The notes under the pieces were generated by a model that worked only from the letters and a program-made list of their open reading frames with translations, ran no database searches and was not told where the DNA came from. 64,000 bases of DNA from Rattus norvegicus (lineage: Eukaryota > Chordata > Mammalia > Rodentia > Muridae), in the NCBI RefSeq assembly GCF_036323735.1, contig NC_086031.1, positions 35,398,225 through 35,462,224 of the forward strand, given 5' to 3'. Positions 21,682 to 32,578 of the stretch are shown piece by piece (position 1 is the first letter of the stretch; each line of letters starts with the position of its first letter). Both the position numbers and the translations under genes were made by a program.

Positions 21682-22429
21682 GGATAGTTTTTAATGTATA
21701 TTTCACATTAGCCCTTCTCCCCCACCCAACCACCACCCCTCCCTCCCTGCCCTGACATTTCCCTACCCTGGGGGTCGTGCAGCATTGGCAGGACCAAGGG
21801 CTTCTCCTCCCTTTGGTGCCCAACAAGGCCATCCTCTGCTACATATGCAGATGGAGCCCTGGGTCTGTCCATGTGTATTCTTTGGATGGTGGTTTAGTCC
21901 CTGGGAGCTCTGGTTGGTTAGTATTGTTTTTCTCACGAGGTTGCAAGTCCCTTCAACTCCTTCAAACCTTTCTCTAACTCCTCCAGTAGGGATCCCATTC
22001 TCAGTTCAATGGTTGGCTGCAAGCATCTGCCTCTGTATTTGTCATGCTCTGGCAGAGCCTCTCAGGAGACAGCTATATCAGGTTCCTGTGAGCATGTACT
22101 TCTTGGCATCAGCAATATTGTCTGGGTTTGGTGGCTGTATGTATATGGGCTGGATCTCCAGGTAGAGCAGGCTCTGAATGGCCATTCCTTCAGTCTCTGC
22201 TCCAAACTTTGTCCCCACATCTCCTCTTGTGAATATTTTTGTTTCCCCTTCTAAGAAAAACTGAAGCATCTGCACTTTGGTCATCCTTCTTCTTGAGCTT
22301 TAAGTGGTCTGTGGATTGTATTCTGGATAATTTGAGCTTTTGGGCTAATATCCACTTATGAGTGCATACTTTTTTTGTGTGTGTGTGTGTGATTGGGCTA
22401 CCTCACTCAGGATGATATTTTCTAGTTTC
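21682..22429 (-). mobile_element. 5'-truncated L1 (748 bp) nested in Lx element
   Basis: Contains the young-type 3' UTR (GGCAGGACCAAGGGCTTCTC, GCCCAACAAGGCCATCCTCT) and the last ~25 codons of ORF2 (up to CAGGATGATATTTTCTAG). The Lx sequence breaks at GCTAGTT (21675-21681) and resumes at GCTAGGTT (22430-22437), which looks like a short, slightly diverged duplication. Confidence 0.78.
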
Positions 22430-24508
22430 GCTAGGTTTTAAGGTAGAACTATTTCTAGTTTTCTGAGAAACCGCTAAATTGATTTCCCAAGTGGTTGTAC
22501 AAGTTGGCACTCCCAGCAGCAATGGGGGAGTATTCCCTTTACTCCACATCCTCACCAGCATGTGCTGTCACTTGAGTTTTTGATCTGAGCCATTCTGATG
22601 GGTGTAAGGTGGAATCTCAGAGTCATTTTGATTTGTATTTCCCTGACGACTAAGGACTCTGAACATTTCTTTAAGTGCTTCTAGGCCGTCTCAGTTGAGA
22701 ATTCTCTGTAAGCTCTGCACCCCATTTTTATTTGGGTTATTTGGGTTGTTAGAGTCTAACTTCTTGAGTTCTGTATACATTTTGAATATTAGCCCTCTGA
22801 CATGTATGTATGAAGATCCTTTCCCAATTTGTAGGTTGCCATTTTGGCCCATTGACAGGGTTCTTTGCCTTACAGGAGCTTTTCAGATTCATGAGGTCCC
22901 ATTTATTAGTGATGATCTTAGTGCCTTAGAGTTATTGGTGTTCTGTTCAGGAAGTTGTCTTCTGTACAAATGAGTTCAAGGTTATCCCCCAATTTCTGCT
23001 CTATTAGATTTAGTGTATTCAGTTTTGTGTTGAGGTGTTTGATTCATTTGAAGTTGAGTTTTGTATAGGGTAATAGTTATAGATCTATTTGCATTCTTCT
23101 ACATGCGGATATCTAATTGAACCGGAACCAATATTTGAAGATGCTTGCTTTATTTTTTTCCTCCATTTCATGGTTTTGTCTTCTTTGTCAAAAATCAAGT
23201 CTTGATAGTTGTATGGATTTATTTCAGGGTATTCAGTTTGATTCCACTGATCAGTGTGTCTGTCTCTGTACCAATACCATCCAGTTTTTATTACTATCGC
23301 TCTGTAGTATAGCTTGATGTCAGCAATAGTGATACCTCCAGAAATTCCTTTATTGTTCAGTATTATTTTAGTTATCCTGGGGTTTTCGTTTTTCCATATG
23401 AAGTTGAGAAGTACTCCTTCAAGATTGGTAAAGAATTGTTTTGAAATTTTGATGCGACTTGCATTGAATCCGTACATTGCTTTTGGTAACATGGCCATTT
23501 CACTATGTTAATCCTACTCATCCATGAGCATGGCTGAGCTTTCCATCTTCTGATATCTTCCTCAGTTTCTTTCTTCAGTGACTTGAAGTTCTTGTCATAT
23601 AGGTATTTCACTTGCTTGGTTAAAGTACACCAAGATATTTTATATTATCCATGGCTATTGCAAAGGGTACTGTTTTCCTAATGTCTTTCTTGGCCCATTT
23701 GTCCTTTGTATAAAGGAGAGCTACTGCTTATTATTATTATTTTTTGAGTTAATTTTGCATCTAGCCTCTTTGCTGCTGGTGTTTGTCAGTTGTAGGCGTT
23801 CTCTGTTAGAATTTTTGGGGCCATTTCTGTATATTATCATATCATCTGCAAATAGTGATATTTTGACTCCTTCCTTTCCAGTGCATATCTCCTTGATATC
23901 CTTTGGTTGTCTATTGCTTTATCTAGAACTTCAAGTAGCATACTCAATAGATTGGAAAAGAGTGGGCAGCCTTGCCCCTGATTTTAGTAGGATTGTGTTA
24001 AGGTTATCTCCATTTAATTTGATGTTGGCTATTGACTGGCTGTGTATTTTATTATGTTTAGGTATGTGTTTTGTATCTCCGATGTCTCTAAGATTTTTAA
24101 CATGAAGGGTGTTGGATTTTGTCAAAGGTTTTTTTGTATCTAAAGATGTCAAGTAAGTATTTTCTTTCAGTTTGTTTATATGGTGGATTTCATTGATGGG
24201 CTTTTGTATATTGAACAATCCCTGCATCCCTGGAATGAAACCTGCTTGATCATGGTGGATGTTTTTGATATATTTTGATGTATTGATATGAGTGTTTTAT
24301 TGAGTATTTTTGCATCAATGTTCATAAGAGAATTTGGTCTGAAATTCTCTTTCTTTGTTGAGTCTTTGTGTGGTTTATGTATCAGACTAATAGTGGCTTC
24401 ATAGAATGAGTTTGGCAGCGTTACTTCTGTTTTCATTTTGTGAAATAGTTTGAAGAGTATTGGTATTATCTCTTCTTCTGAATTCTGCACTAAAATCATC
24501 TAGCCTTG

Positions 24509-24513
24509 GTCTG
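24509..24513. repeat. 5-bp target duplication (GTCTG), left
   Basis: Repeated at 24906-24910 on the other side of the LTR. L1 sequence continues across the pair. Confidence 0.8.
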
Positions 24514-24905
24514 TGTACTGGCTAGTTTTGTGTGTCAACTTGACACAAGCTAGAGTTATCACAGTGAAAATAGTCTCCCTTGAGGAAATGCCTCCTTGAG
24601 ATCCAGCTGTAAGGCATTTTCTCAAGTAGTGATCAAGGGTGAGAGGACCCATTGAGGGTGGTGCCATCCCTGGGCTAGTAGTCTATAAGAAAGCAAGCTG
24701 AGCAAGCCAGGGGAAGCAAGCCAGTAAGTAACATTCCTCCATGACCTCTGCATCAGCTCCTGCTTCTTGCCCTGTGTGAGTTCCAGTCCTGACTTCCTTT
24801 GGTGATGAACAGCAATGTGGAAGTGTAAGCTGAATAAACCCTTTCCTCCCCAACTTGCTTCTTGGTCCTGATGTTTGTGCAGAAATAGGAACCCTGACTA
24901 AGACA
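24514..24905 (+). mobile_element. Solo LTR, ERVL-MaLR-like, nested in Lx
   Basis: 392 bp starting TGTACTGGCTAG and ending CTAAGACA (TG...CA ends) with a 5-bp duplication, GTCTG. It holds AATAAACCCTTTCC near the 3' side, a plausible polyadenylation signal. Length, ends and duplication size fit a solo LTR. Relatives in the window are 36144-36540, 3222-3402 with 10907-11155, and several older pieces. Family name inferred, not searched. Confidence 0.85.
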
Positions 24906-25278
24906 GTCTGTTTTGGTTGGGAGACTTTTAATGACCGCTTCTATTTCTTTAAATGTTATGAGTGTGTTTAAATAGTTTATCTGGTCTTGATTTAACTTTG
25001 GTAAGTGGTTCTATTTAGAAAACCATCCATTTCAATAAGAATTTCCAATTTTATGGAGTACAGGCTTTTGAAGTAAGACCTAATGGTTCTTTGAATTTTC
25101 TCATAGTTATTATGTCTCTCTTTTCATTTCTGACTTTGTTTATCTGGATACTGTGTCTATACCTTCTGGTTAGATTGGTCAAGGGTTTGTCTATTTTGTT
25201 GATTTTCTCCAAGAACCAGCTTTTGGTTTCATTGATTCTATTATTTTCTTTGTTTTTAATTGATTGATTTCAGCATTC

Positions 25279-25323
<45 letters not shown>
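25279..25323. repeat. (ATT)n microsatellite in L1 ORF2
   Basis: About fifteen pure trinucleotide units within the endonuclease-RT linker of element A. Confidence 0.95.
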
Positions 25324-26449
25324 GCTTCTACTCTGTTTGGTGTGTTTGCTGCTGCTGCTACTGCCATCGCCTCTTCTTCTCTTGCTCCCCCTTCTCCTTC
25401 TGTTTCCTCTTTTCCTTCCTCTTCTTTTAGAATTTTCAAAAGTTGTTTTAAATTTCTGGTATCTTTCTGGAGACACTCAGTGCTATGAACTCTACTTTCA
25501 TTGTATGCCATAAATTTGGGGATGTTATGTCTTCCCTTTCATTGAATTCCAGAAAGTCTTTAATTTCTTCATTGACTCAGTGATTATTGAGTAGAGACTT
25601 GCTCAGTTCCACGAGTGGGTAGGCTTTCTAGTATTTCTGTTGTTGCTGAATTCCATCTTTAATCCATGGTGGGCTGATAAGTTATAAAGTGTTAATCTCA
25701 GTTTTCTTGAAACTAACTGAACATATTGAAGCTTGCTTTGTGACCAACTGTATGGTCAATTTTGGAGAAAGATCCATGAGGTGCTTGCTGAGAAGAAGGT
25801 ATATTCTTTTGTGTTTGGGTATAATATTCTGTAGATGTCTGTTAGATTCATCTGATTCATAATGTCTGTAGTTTTATTATTTCCTCTGTTTAGTTTTTGT
25901 CTGGATGATCTGTCAGTTGGGTGAGTTGGGTGTTGAAGTCTCCCACTATTAATGTGTGCGATTTGATGTGTTATTTAAGTTTTAACTATTTTCCCCAAAA
26001 TGTCTGTGCCCTTGTTTGGGGCATTGGGGCATAGATTTTTCAGAATTGAGATAGCATCTTGGTTGATTTTTTTTTTTTGGTCCTTTCATGGGTATAAAGT
26101 GTTCTTCTCTGTCTCTTTTGAATAATTTTGGTTGAAATTTTATTTTATTAGATATTAGAATGACTACTTCACCTTGATTCTGGAATCATTTTGTTTGGAA
26201 AACATTTTTTCCCGCCTTTTACTCTGGGGTAATGTTTATGTTTATTGCCGAGATATGGTTCTTATATACAGCAATATATAATAATGATGAGTCTTGTGTT
26301 TGCATCCATTCTGTTAACCTGTGTCTTTATATTGGGGAATTGAGTCTACTGATGTTGACAGATGTTTCCCTTGTTTTTGCTGGTATGGAATTACTTATTT
26401 CCTGTGTTTTCTTAGATGTAGTTATTCTCTTTGGGCTGGAGTTTTTCTT

Positions 26450-27097
26450 CTAGTGTTTCCTGTCGGGATGGATTTGTGGACAAATATTGTTTAAATTTGA
26501 ATTTGTCTCAAAATATCATGTTTTCTCTATCTATGGTGATTTAGACTTTTGTTGGATATAATAGTCTAGGTTAGCATATGTAGTTTCTTAGAAGTTGCAA
26601 GATATCTTTCCAGGTTCTTCTAGCTTCTAGAGTTTCTGCTGAGAAGTTGGGTGTAATTTTGCTAGGTTTGCCTTTGTATGTTACCTGGCCTTTTCCCCTT
26701 GCCACTTTGAATATTCTTTCTTTGTTCTGTAGATTTTGTGCTTTGATTTTTATGTGGTGGATTTTCTTTGTTTGTCCAGTCTGCTTATAGGCATCTCTTT
26801 AGGTTGTCTTCTATGATTTTATTGAAAATATTTTCTGGTCCCTGGAGCTGGGACTTTTCACCTTCTCTTCCTGTTATTCTTGGGTTAGGTCTTTTCATGA
26901 TATCCAGATTTCCTGGATATTTTGTGCCAGGAATTTTTTAGACTAAACATTTTCTTTGAATGACATATCACTTTGTTTTATTGTATCTTCTACATCTAAG
27001 ATTCTCTCTTACATCTCTTGTATTCTGTTGATGATGCTTGCATCTGCTGCTTCTTTTCTCTTCCTTAGAATTTCATTCTTCAGGATTTCCTCAGTTT

Positions 27098-27149
<52 letters not shown>

Positions 27150-27300
27150 TTAATTGCTTCTATTTTCATTTTCAGGTTTTATTTCCTTCAACTGTTTATT
27201 TCTTTAAGGGATTTATTCATCTCCTCTTTAAAGGCCTCTATCATCTTTATAAGATTGGATTTAAGGTCATTTCCCATGCTTTGGTTATGTTAGGATATCC
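26450..27300 (-). pseudogene. LINE-1 ORF1 remnant of element A
   Basis: Minus-strand sequence parallel to the ORF1 of the other elements (order of C-terminal domain, RRM, coiled coil). A (TG)n expansion at 27099-27147 interrupts the coiled-coil part. Confidence 0.7.
27099..27147. repeat. (TG)n microsatellite in L1 ORF1
   Basis: TG units with a CGCGCG interruption at the right end. Confidence 0.95.
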
Positions 27301-27603
27301 AGGGCTTGCTGTAGTAGCATAGCTGTGCTCTGAAGGTACCATATTTCCCTGGATTTTGTTAATTATTTTCTTTCGAGGGCCTTTAACCGTCTGGATGGCT
27401 TTAGTCCCTGGATGTTCCTTTTTGTTGTAGGTATTCTGAGGGACTCTAACCTGGGGTGGCTATCCTCTGATAGGTAACCTTGGGCTATATCAGCAGGTCT
27501 GATGAAGGTGGGAGGAGAGGTGGCAGGATAATGGAGGTCTGCACCTGGTGCTATGAATTTTCATCTTAGCACTGCTTTCATAGTGTCCCAAAAGTTTGGG
27601 TAT

Positions 27604-27886
27604 TGTGATGGTTTGTATCTGCTCAGCCCAGGGAATTGCATTATTCAGAGGTGTGGCTTTGTTGGAGTAGGTGTGTCACTATGGGGATGGGCTTAAAAAC
27701 CCTCAACCTTGCTGCCTGGAGTGAGTATTCTGCTATCACCCTTCAGTAGAACTCTCAGCTTCTCATGCCTTGAAGATAACGCACTGAACCTCTGAACCTG
27801 TAAGCCAGCCCCAATTAAATGTTGTCCTTATAAGAGTTGCCTTGATCATGGTATCTATTCACAGCAATAAAACCCAAACTAAGACA
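27604..27886 (+). mobile_element. Solo LTR, ERVL-MaLR (MT/ORR-like), nested in Lx
   Basis: 283 bp from TGTGATGGTTTGTAT to ACTAAGACA with perfect 5-bp duplications GGTAT (27599-27603 and 27887-27891). The opening TG-ATGGTTTG and the CCCCAATTAAATGTTGTCC segment are typical of rodent MaLR LTRs. Younger than the host L1. Confidence 0.88.
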
Positions 27887-28727
27887 GGTATGTTATACCT
27901 TCATTTTCAATGAATTCTGGAAAGTCTTTAATTTCTTTCTTTATAGCTTCCCTTATCCAGTGATCACTGCATAGAGAGTTATTCAGTTTCCATGAGTTTG
28001 TAGGCTTCCTGATGTTTCTGTTGTTGCTGAAGTCCAGATTTAATCCATGGTGGGTTGACAGAATACAAGAAATTATTTCATTATTTCAGTTTTATTGTAT
28101 CTGTTGACTAACTATTGTATCTTTGTGACTAACTATATGATCATTTTTGTAGGAAGTTCCATGAGGTGCTGAGAAGTTGTAGTCTTTTGTGTTTGGGCGA
28201 AATGTTGTTTAGATATCTGATAGGTCTATTTGATTCATAACCTCTGTTTGTTTCATTATTTCTCTGATTAATTTCTTTCTCAATCACCTGTCCATTGGTG
28301 AGAGTTGCTTGTTGAAGTATTCCACTATTAATGTGTGGGGTTCAATGTGTGATTTAACCTTTAGTAATGTTTATTTTACAAATGTGGACATTTTTGCATT
28401 TGTGGCATAGATGTAGAGAACTGAGATGTCTTCTTGGTGGATTTTTCCTTTGAGTATGAAGTGCTCTTCTGCATATCTTTTGATTATTTTTAGTTGAAAA
28501 GCTATTTTATTAGATATTAGAATGACTACTCCAGCTTGTTTCTTGAATCCATCACTTAGGAAACCTTTTTGCTTCCCTTTATTCTGAGGTAATGTGTATC
28601 TTTGTTGCTGAGGTATTTTTCTTGTATGTAGCAGAATGATGGATTCGGTTTTCATATCCACTTTTGTAACCTGTGTCTTTTTATTGGGGAATTGAGTACA
28701 TTGTTGTTGAGATATATTAATGACCAA
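27887..28727 (-). pseudogene. LINE-1 ORF2 endonuclease remnant of element B
   Basis: The block at 28727-28371 reads QAGVVILISNKIAFQLKIIK, then GKIHQEDISVLYIYATNAK, equivalent to the start of ORF2. The rest of the endonuclease lies toward 27887 in broken frames. Confidence 0.75.
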
Positions 28728-28742
28728 TATAGTTAATTTCTG

Positions 28743-29990
28743 TTAATTTGATGTGGGCGGTGATACTGTATGTGTCTGTTTCTCTTCTTTTGGTTTTGTT
28801 GGTATGGACTTATTCATTTCTTGTGTTTTCTTGGGGGTAGTTAACCTCCTGGTATTGGAGTTTGCCATTTTGTATATACTATGTAGGGCTGTATTTGTGA
28901 ACAGAGAGTGTTTAAATTTGGTTTTGTCTTGGAATTTCTCTATTGAAAGGCTTACTGGCTGTAGTAGTCTGGGATGGCGTCTGTGATCTCTTAGAGATTG
29001 TAAGACATGTTCCCAGGCCCTTCTGATTTTCAAAGTCTCTGTTAAGAAGTCTGGTGTAATTCTAATAGATCTGCCTTCATATGTTACTTGACTGCTATTC
29101 CTTGCAGCTTTTAATATTCTTTTTTAGTTCTGTACATTAAATATTTTGACTTCTATGTGGTGGGAGGATTTTTTTTTGTCTACTTTATTTGGTGTTCTGT
29201 AAGCTTTTTGTATATATATTTTTTAAGATTTATTTATTTATTTATTATATATAAGTACACAGTAGCTGTCTTCAGACACACCAGAAGAAGGCATCGGATC
29301 TCTTTACAGATGGTTGTGAGCCACCATGTGGTTGCTGAGAATTGAACTCATAACCTCTGGAAGAGCAGTCGGGTGCTCTTAACCGCTGAGCCATCTCTCC
29401 AGCCCCCACTTTTTGTATATTTATAGGCATCTTTCTTTAGGTTAGGGAAATTTTCTTCTATGATTTTATTGAGGTTATTTACTTGACTTTTGAGTTGGGG
29501 GTCTTCTCTTACTGTTCCAATTATTCTTAGGTTTGATCTTTTCATAGCATCCCAAATATCTTAGATGTTTTGTGTTTGAAACTTTTTAGCTTTAAAATTT
29601 TCTTTGACTGATGCATCAATTTTTTTTTATTGTATCTTCTACACCTGAGATTCTCTCTTCCATCTCTTCTATTCATGACACTTGGGTATGTAGTTCTTGT
29701 TCTCGTTTCTAAGTTTTCCATTTTCAGGATTGTCTCAGTTCGTGTTTTCTTTATTGCTTATATTTAACTTTTCAGATCTTGAACTGTTGTATTCATTTCC
29801 TTCACCTGTTTGATTGTATTTTCCTGTATTTCTTTATATTTATTAATTTCCCCTTTAAGGGGCACTACCTTTTTTTATTGTATTTTCTTTTATTTCTTTA
29901 ATGGATTTATTCCTTCTTCCAAGGCCTCTATCATCTTCATAAGACTAAATTTAAGGCCATTTTCTTATCATTTAGGTGTTGTATGATATT
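28743..29990 (-). pseudogene. LINE-1 ORF1 remnant of element B
   Basis: The C-terminal block at 29033-28743 (AWEHVLQSLRDHRRHPRLLQ, then FQDKTKFKHSLFTNTAL) is followed, beyond the B2 SINE, by the RRM block near 29545 (MKRSNLRIIGT, IIEENFPNLKKD) and a coiled-coil part. Frameshifts and stops throughout. Confidence 0.75.
29216..29408 (-). repeat. B2 SINE with 12-bp target duplication
   Basis: The reverse complement carries the tRNA-derived B2 head (GGGGCTGGAGAGATGGCTCA) and the AT-rich tail. Flanking copies of CTTTTTGTATAT at 29204-29215 and 29409-29420 are identical. Inserted into the ORF1 of L1 element B. Confidence 0.93.
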
Positions 29991-30095
29991 CAGTGCTTGA
30001 TGTAGTAGGATAGCTGCTGGTAGAATATTGTCTTTGCTTTCATTGATTGTATTCGAATGCTGACTTTTAGCCATCTGGTTGTCTCTAGTGTTGGC

Positions 30096-30275
30096 AGAAC
30101 TGGTAGTCCCTAATAAGAGCATGCCTCTAGGTCTGCAGGTAGAGCTCATAATCCCTGATGTCAACAGGCCTTTGAGGTTGCATGTAGAGCTGGTTGTTTC
30201 TGGTGGCAGTAAGAATCCAGGGATGTAGGCAGAGCTGGTGGTCCCTGATAGTTTCAGGCCTCTGGGATTGCAGGT
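30096..30275. repeat. Four tandem 45-bp repeats in L1 5' region
   Basis: Units start at 30096, 30141, 30186 and 30231, each exactly 45 bp, with the consensus beginning AGAGCTGGTGGTCCCTGAT. Because 45 is a multiple of three, the minus strand stays open across them (30317-29937, 126 codons) and encodes a 15-residue repeat with TTSS at the start of most units. They lie just 5' of ORF1 of element B and are probably leader sequence, not a gene. Confidence 0.85.
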
Positions 30276-30600
30276 AGTGGTATGGATTGGAAGAAGGTAT
30301 GCAGTGGGGAAGGGCAAAACTTGCTCCTGCTGGTTTAGCCCAGAGGAGCTAGCAGGCAGAGAATTGGGGTAGAGGTCTCATCTGGTAGTCCCTTATGGCT
30401 GCATAATACCTCTTGTATTATGGTTAAATGTGTGGACTGGAAGATGAAGCACATAGGTGACAGGGAAGAACTCAAGACTGCTGGGATTGCTAAGGGACCC
30501 AGTGGGCAGGGTTTTGGGGTTGGAGATCTCACCTGTTTGTCCTAGGTGACAACAGGGCCCCAGAGATTGAAAATCAATTATTTTACTAGAGGAAATGAGG

Positions 30601-31035
30601 CTGTCTTCAGGTGAGTGTCTGTTCTGTGTTTAATTGTCTTGCTTGGTGACTTACAGATCTGATAGCACATTTGAGAGAGCCTTTGTGGAAGAAGGAGGGG
30701 GAAGAAAGGACAGAGGAGAGTGGGAGGAGAGAGAGAGGGAGAAAAGAGAAAAGGATGGATGTGGGGGCTCTTGTTAAGCAACAACTTCCTGGTAGAGCAA
30801 AGTATTCTGAGACTTCTAGAATTTGAACCAACCTTTAGGTAAGATAAATTAGATTTTGTTCACGACTTTCCTTTTGTGCTGATCTGATCATGACATATCT
30901 TGGAATATTACATGGTGCCATGTGACTTTGAAAAGTACTACTTTTTAATTAATTTCAGGATTATGTTTTTGAAGAATGCAAAAGAAAATAAAATGCACCC
31001 CAGGAAATAAATACAAGACAGAACTACCTTCAGAG
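30601..31035. other. No gene; purine-rich stretch
   Basis: A G/A-rich tract at about 30685-30755. No open frame or repeat family recognised. Confidence 0.5.
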
Positions 31036-31041
31036 GCTTCC

Positions 31042-31370
31042 TGTGGGGAGCGGGTGTAGCGGCAATCCCAAGATGGCGCCTGGGACTGCTGCTGAGTCTT
31101 AAGACTAGCACCTGAAAGTAAGCCACGCCCCATCGTGAGAGCTGCGCAGGCGCACCATGACGATAGAGCAGACCATGTGACGTGGACCTATGAACGGAGG
31201 TTACGCAGACTGGACGGTTGAGGCGGTTGAGGGAGGTTATAAGGGAGTGCGCTCCGGGGTTGGATTGAGACATTGTTGCTGCTTGCAGACAAAAGGGTTC
31301 CTGAATAAACTGCTTTGAGAAGAATGTCGTGGTGTCGCTCCTTTCCTGCTCGTTGGGGTTGGAAGTGACA
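31042..31370 (+). mobile_element. Solo LTR, ERVK/IAP-like, with 6-bp duplication
   Basis: 329 bp from TGTGGGGAGCGGG to GGAAGTGACA with perfect flanking GCTTCC (31036-31041, 31371-31376). A 6-bp duplication and TG...CA ends fit a class II (ERVK) LTR. Visible promoter features are an AAGATGGCG motif (31070-31078, YY1-type), a CRE-like GTGACGT near 31180, TATAAG at 31238-31243 and AATAAA at 31304-31309. CpG sites are unusually frequent for this window. Internal viral sequence is absent, so it arose by LTR-LTR recombination. Confidence 0.88.
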
Positions 31371-31509
31371 GCTTCCTGTTTATGCATAAACTTAGACACT
31401 TGTTTCTTTTTTGCATGTTTGCAGATCCCACCTTGTCAATAAAAATGAGTTTCTCTGTCCATGTCTCAATCTCCAAAGCCGGTATCTATCTTCTTGTTTT
31501 GTTATTTGC

Positions 31510-31840
31510 ATATATGTACGTGTATGTGTGTCTGTCTGCATGCACACATGTGTGCACATACTTCTGCAGGCACAGGAGGAGGCCATAGGTTGATGTTCAA
31601 GTGTTTTCCTTCATTCCTATCCACCTTATCTTCTGAGACAGGCTTTCTCACCAAATCTGGTACTTTCTATTGTGGCTAGGCTGCCTGGCCACTCAGTTCT
31701 GAAGATCCTTTTGTTTCTGGTGCCCTACCCTAGTGCTAGGGACAGGAGCTTATAGCCAAGGGCTTTCATATGAATTCTCATACCAAACTCAGGGCCTCAT
31801 GCTTTTCAGGAAAACACATTTTTAATTGAACTATCTCAAT
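31510..31840 (-). repeat. B4-type SINE, diverged
   Basis: Minus orientation: CA/TG-rich linker, ATCTTCTGAGACAGGCTTTCTC-like B1 part and an ID-like end (TACCAAACTCAGGGCCTCATGC). Confidence 0.6.
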
Positions 31841-31989
31841 AGTCCCCTGCATTTATTTTTGTACCAGGAGATACAGATTCTCAGGCCTAAAATATCATAC
31901 GCCAGCCATCCTGTGGCTAAGAGAAATCAGTGTTTAACAGCTTCCTCTGGGATAGAAGCACCTAGTCCTGCCCAGAAACTCTTCACAAC

Positions 31990-32472
31990 AGAAAGTAAGC
32001 AACTCAGAAAGAGTGCCTAGAAGTCCCTGAAACTGGCCAGGTTCACTAGGCTCCTCCTTACCCAACATGAAATAGGAAAGGCTGTTGAGAGTCATTCTCA
32101 GACAAGCCAAGCTGCAATGAAGACTCTCAGATGAGCCAGGCTGAAAAGAAGACCAGACCAGCTTCCTGGAAGAAGCAGAAACCAACTGATCTGCCTGAAG
32201 GAGTTTTAGACCTACTGAGTCACTTGGAAAGGACAAACTGTGCAGTGTGTACCAGGTTTTGTGAGTTGTCAGCTAAGGGTGCAGGCCTTGTCAATATAGA
32301 CCACAATGTGTGAGTTACTTTTGCTTCTGAAGGTAACTCTTCATTCATACTTTTGTAAGTAAACCCTTTATACATACTCCTGTAAGTGACCTCAATAAAA
32401 CGCATTGCTTCAGGAAGCTGAACGGTGGTGGTATTGGTGCTTTGGTCTGTCATGGGATCCCTATACAGGGTA
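31990..32472 (+). repeat. ERV LTR remnant, family shared with 57610-58000
   Basis: Contains AGTCCCTGAAACTGGCCAGG, a CTTTTGTAAGTAAACCC segment, AATAAAAC, and an end TCTGTC...CCCTATACAGGGTAAGTAGA. The copy at 57610-58000 has the same blocks in the same order. The AATAAA, GGTATT and CAGGG-terminal pattern suggests a U3-R-U5 LTR. Subfamily not identified. Confidence 0.55.
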
Positions 32473-32475
32473 AGT

Positions 32476-32478
<3 letters not shown>

Positions 32479-32523
<45 letters not shown>
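32479..32523. repeat. (CT)n microsatellite
   Basis: About 22 uninterrupted units right after the LTR remnant. Confidence 0.95.
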
Positions 32524-32526
<3 letters not shown>

Positions 32527-32578
32527 GTGTTGTATTGTGTTTCCCCAAGAAAATTATTGTCATTCAACAGGAATTCTT

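Larger units (their letters stand above)
22430..26400 (-). pseudogene. LINE-1 ORF2 remnant of element A
   Basis: ORF2 blocks on the minus strand from the C-terminal region to the endonuclease. Landmarks are the RT FADD region near 23845, RTLPxKxSPGPD-type sequence interrupted by the solo LTR at 24514-24905, and endonuclease sequence around 25500-26000. Very diverged; no functional potential. Confidence 0.8.
21048..27546 (-). mobile_element. Old Lx-type LINE-1 (element A), interrupted
   Basis: Minus strand. The 3' UTR is at 21048-21600, ORF2 resumes after a nested L1 (22430) and continues to about 26400, ORF1 is at about 26450-27300 and the 5' UTR runs to about 27546. It is interrupted by the L1 at 21682-22429 and the solo LTR at 24514-24905, and carries (ATT)n and (TG)n expansions. 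ORF2 blocks such as MAMLPKAMYGFNASRIKISK (23498-) and AAIKT-WYWYRDRHTDQWNQ are recognisable but full of stops. Confidence 0.85.
27547..30600 (-). mobile_element. Second old Lx-type LINE-1 (element B), lacks its 3' part
   Basis: Minus strand. Begins abruptly inside the ORF2 endonuclease at about 27547, continues through the ORF2 start (about 28700), ORF1 (about 28743-29990) and a 5' region to ~30600. Interrupted by the solo LTR 27604-27886 and the B2 SINE 29216-29408. The rest of ORF2 and the 3' UTR are absent on the left, where element A's 5' end abuts. Confidence 0.78.

Noticed and set aside
29216..29408. tRNA-like head with A and B box
   Set aside because: It is a B2 SINE with a target duplication, not a functional tRNA gene. 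ID elements at 32579 and 47068 were treated likewise.
30096..30275. Regular 45-bp units considered as a CRISPR-like array
   Set aside because: Contiguous tandem units without spacers, in a mammalian L1 leader; no cas-like genes.
31042..31370. CpG-rich segment considered as a host gene promoter/first exon
   Set aside because: Exact TG...CA ends and a 6-bp duplication show it is a solo LTR; no coding exon follows.
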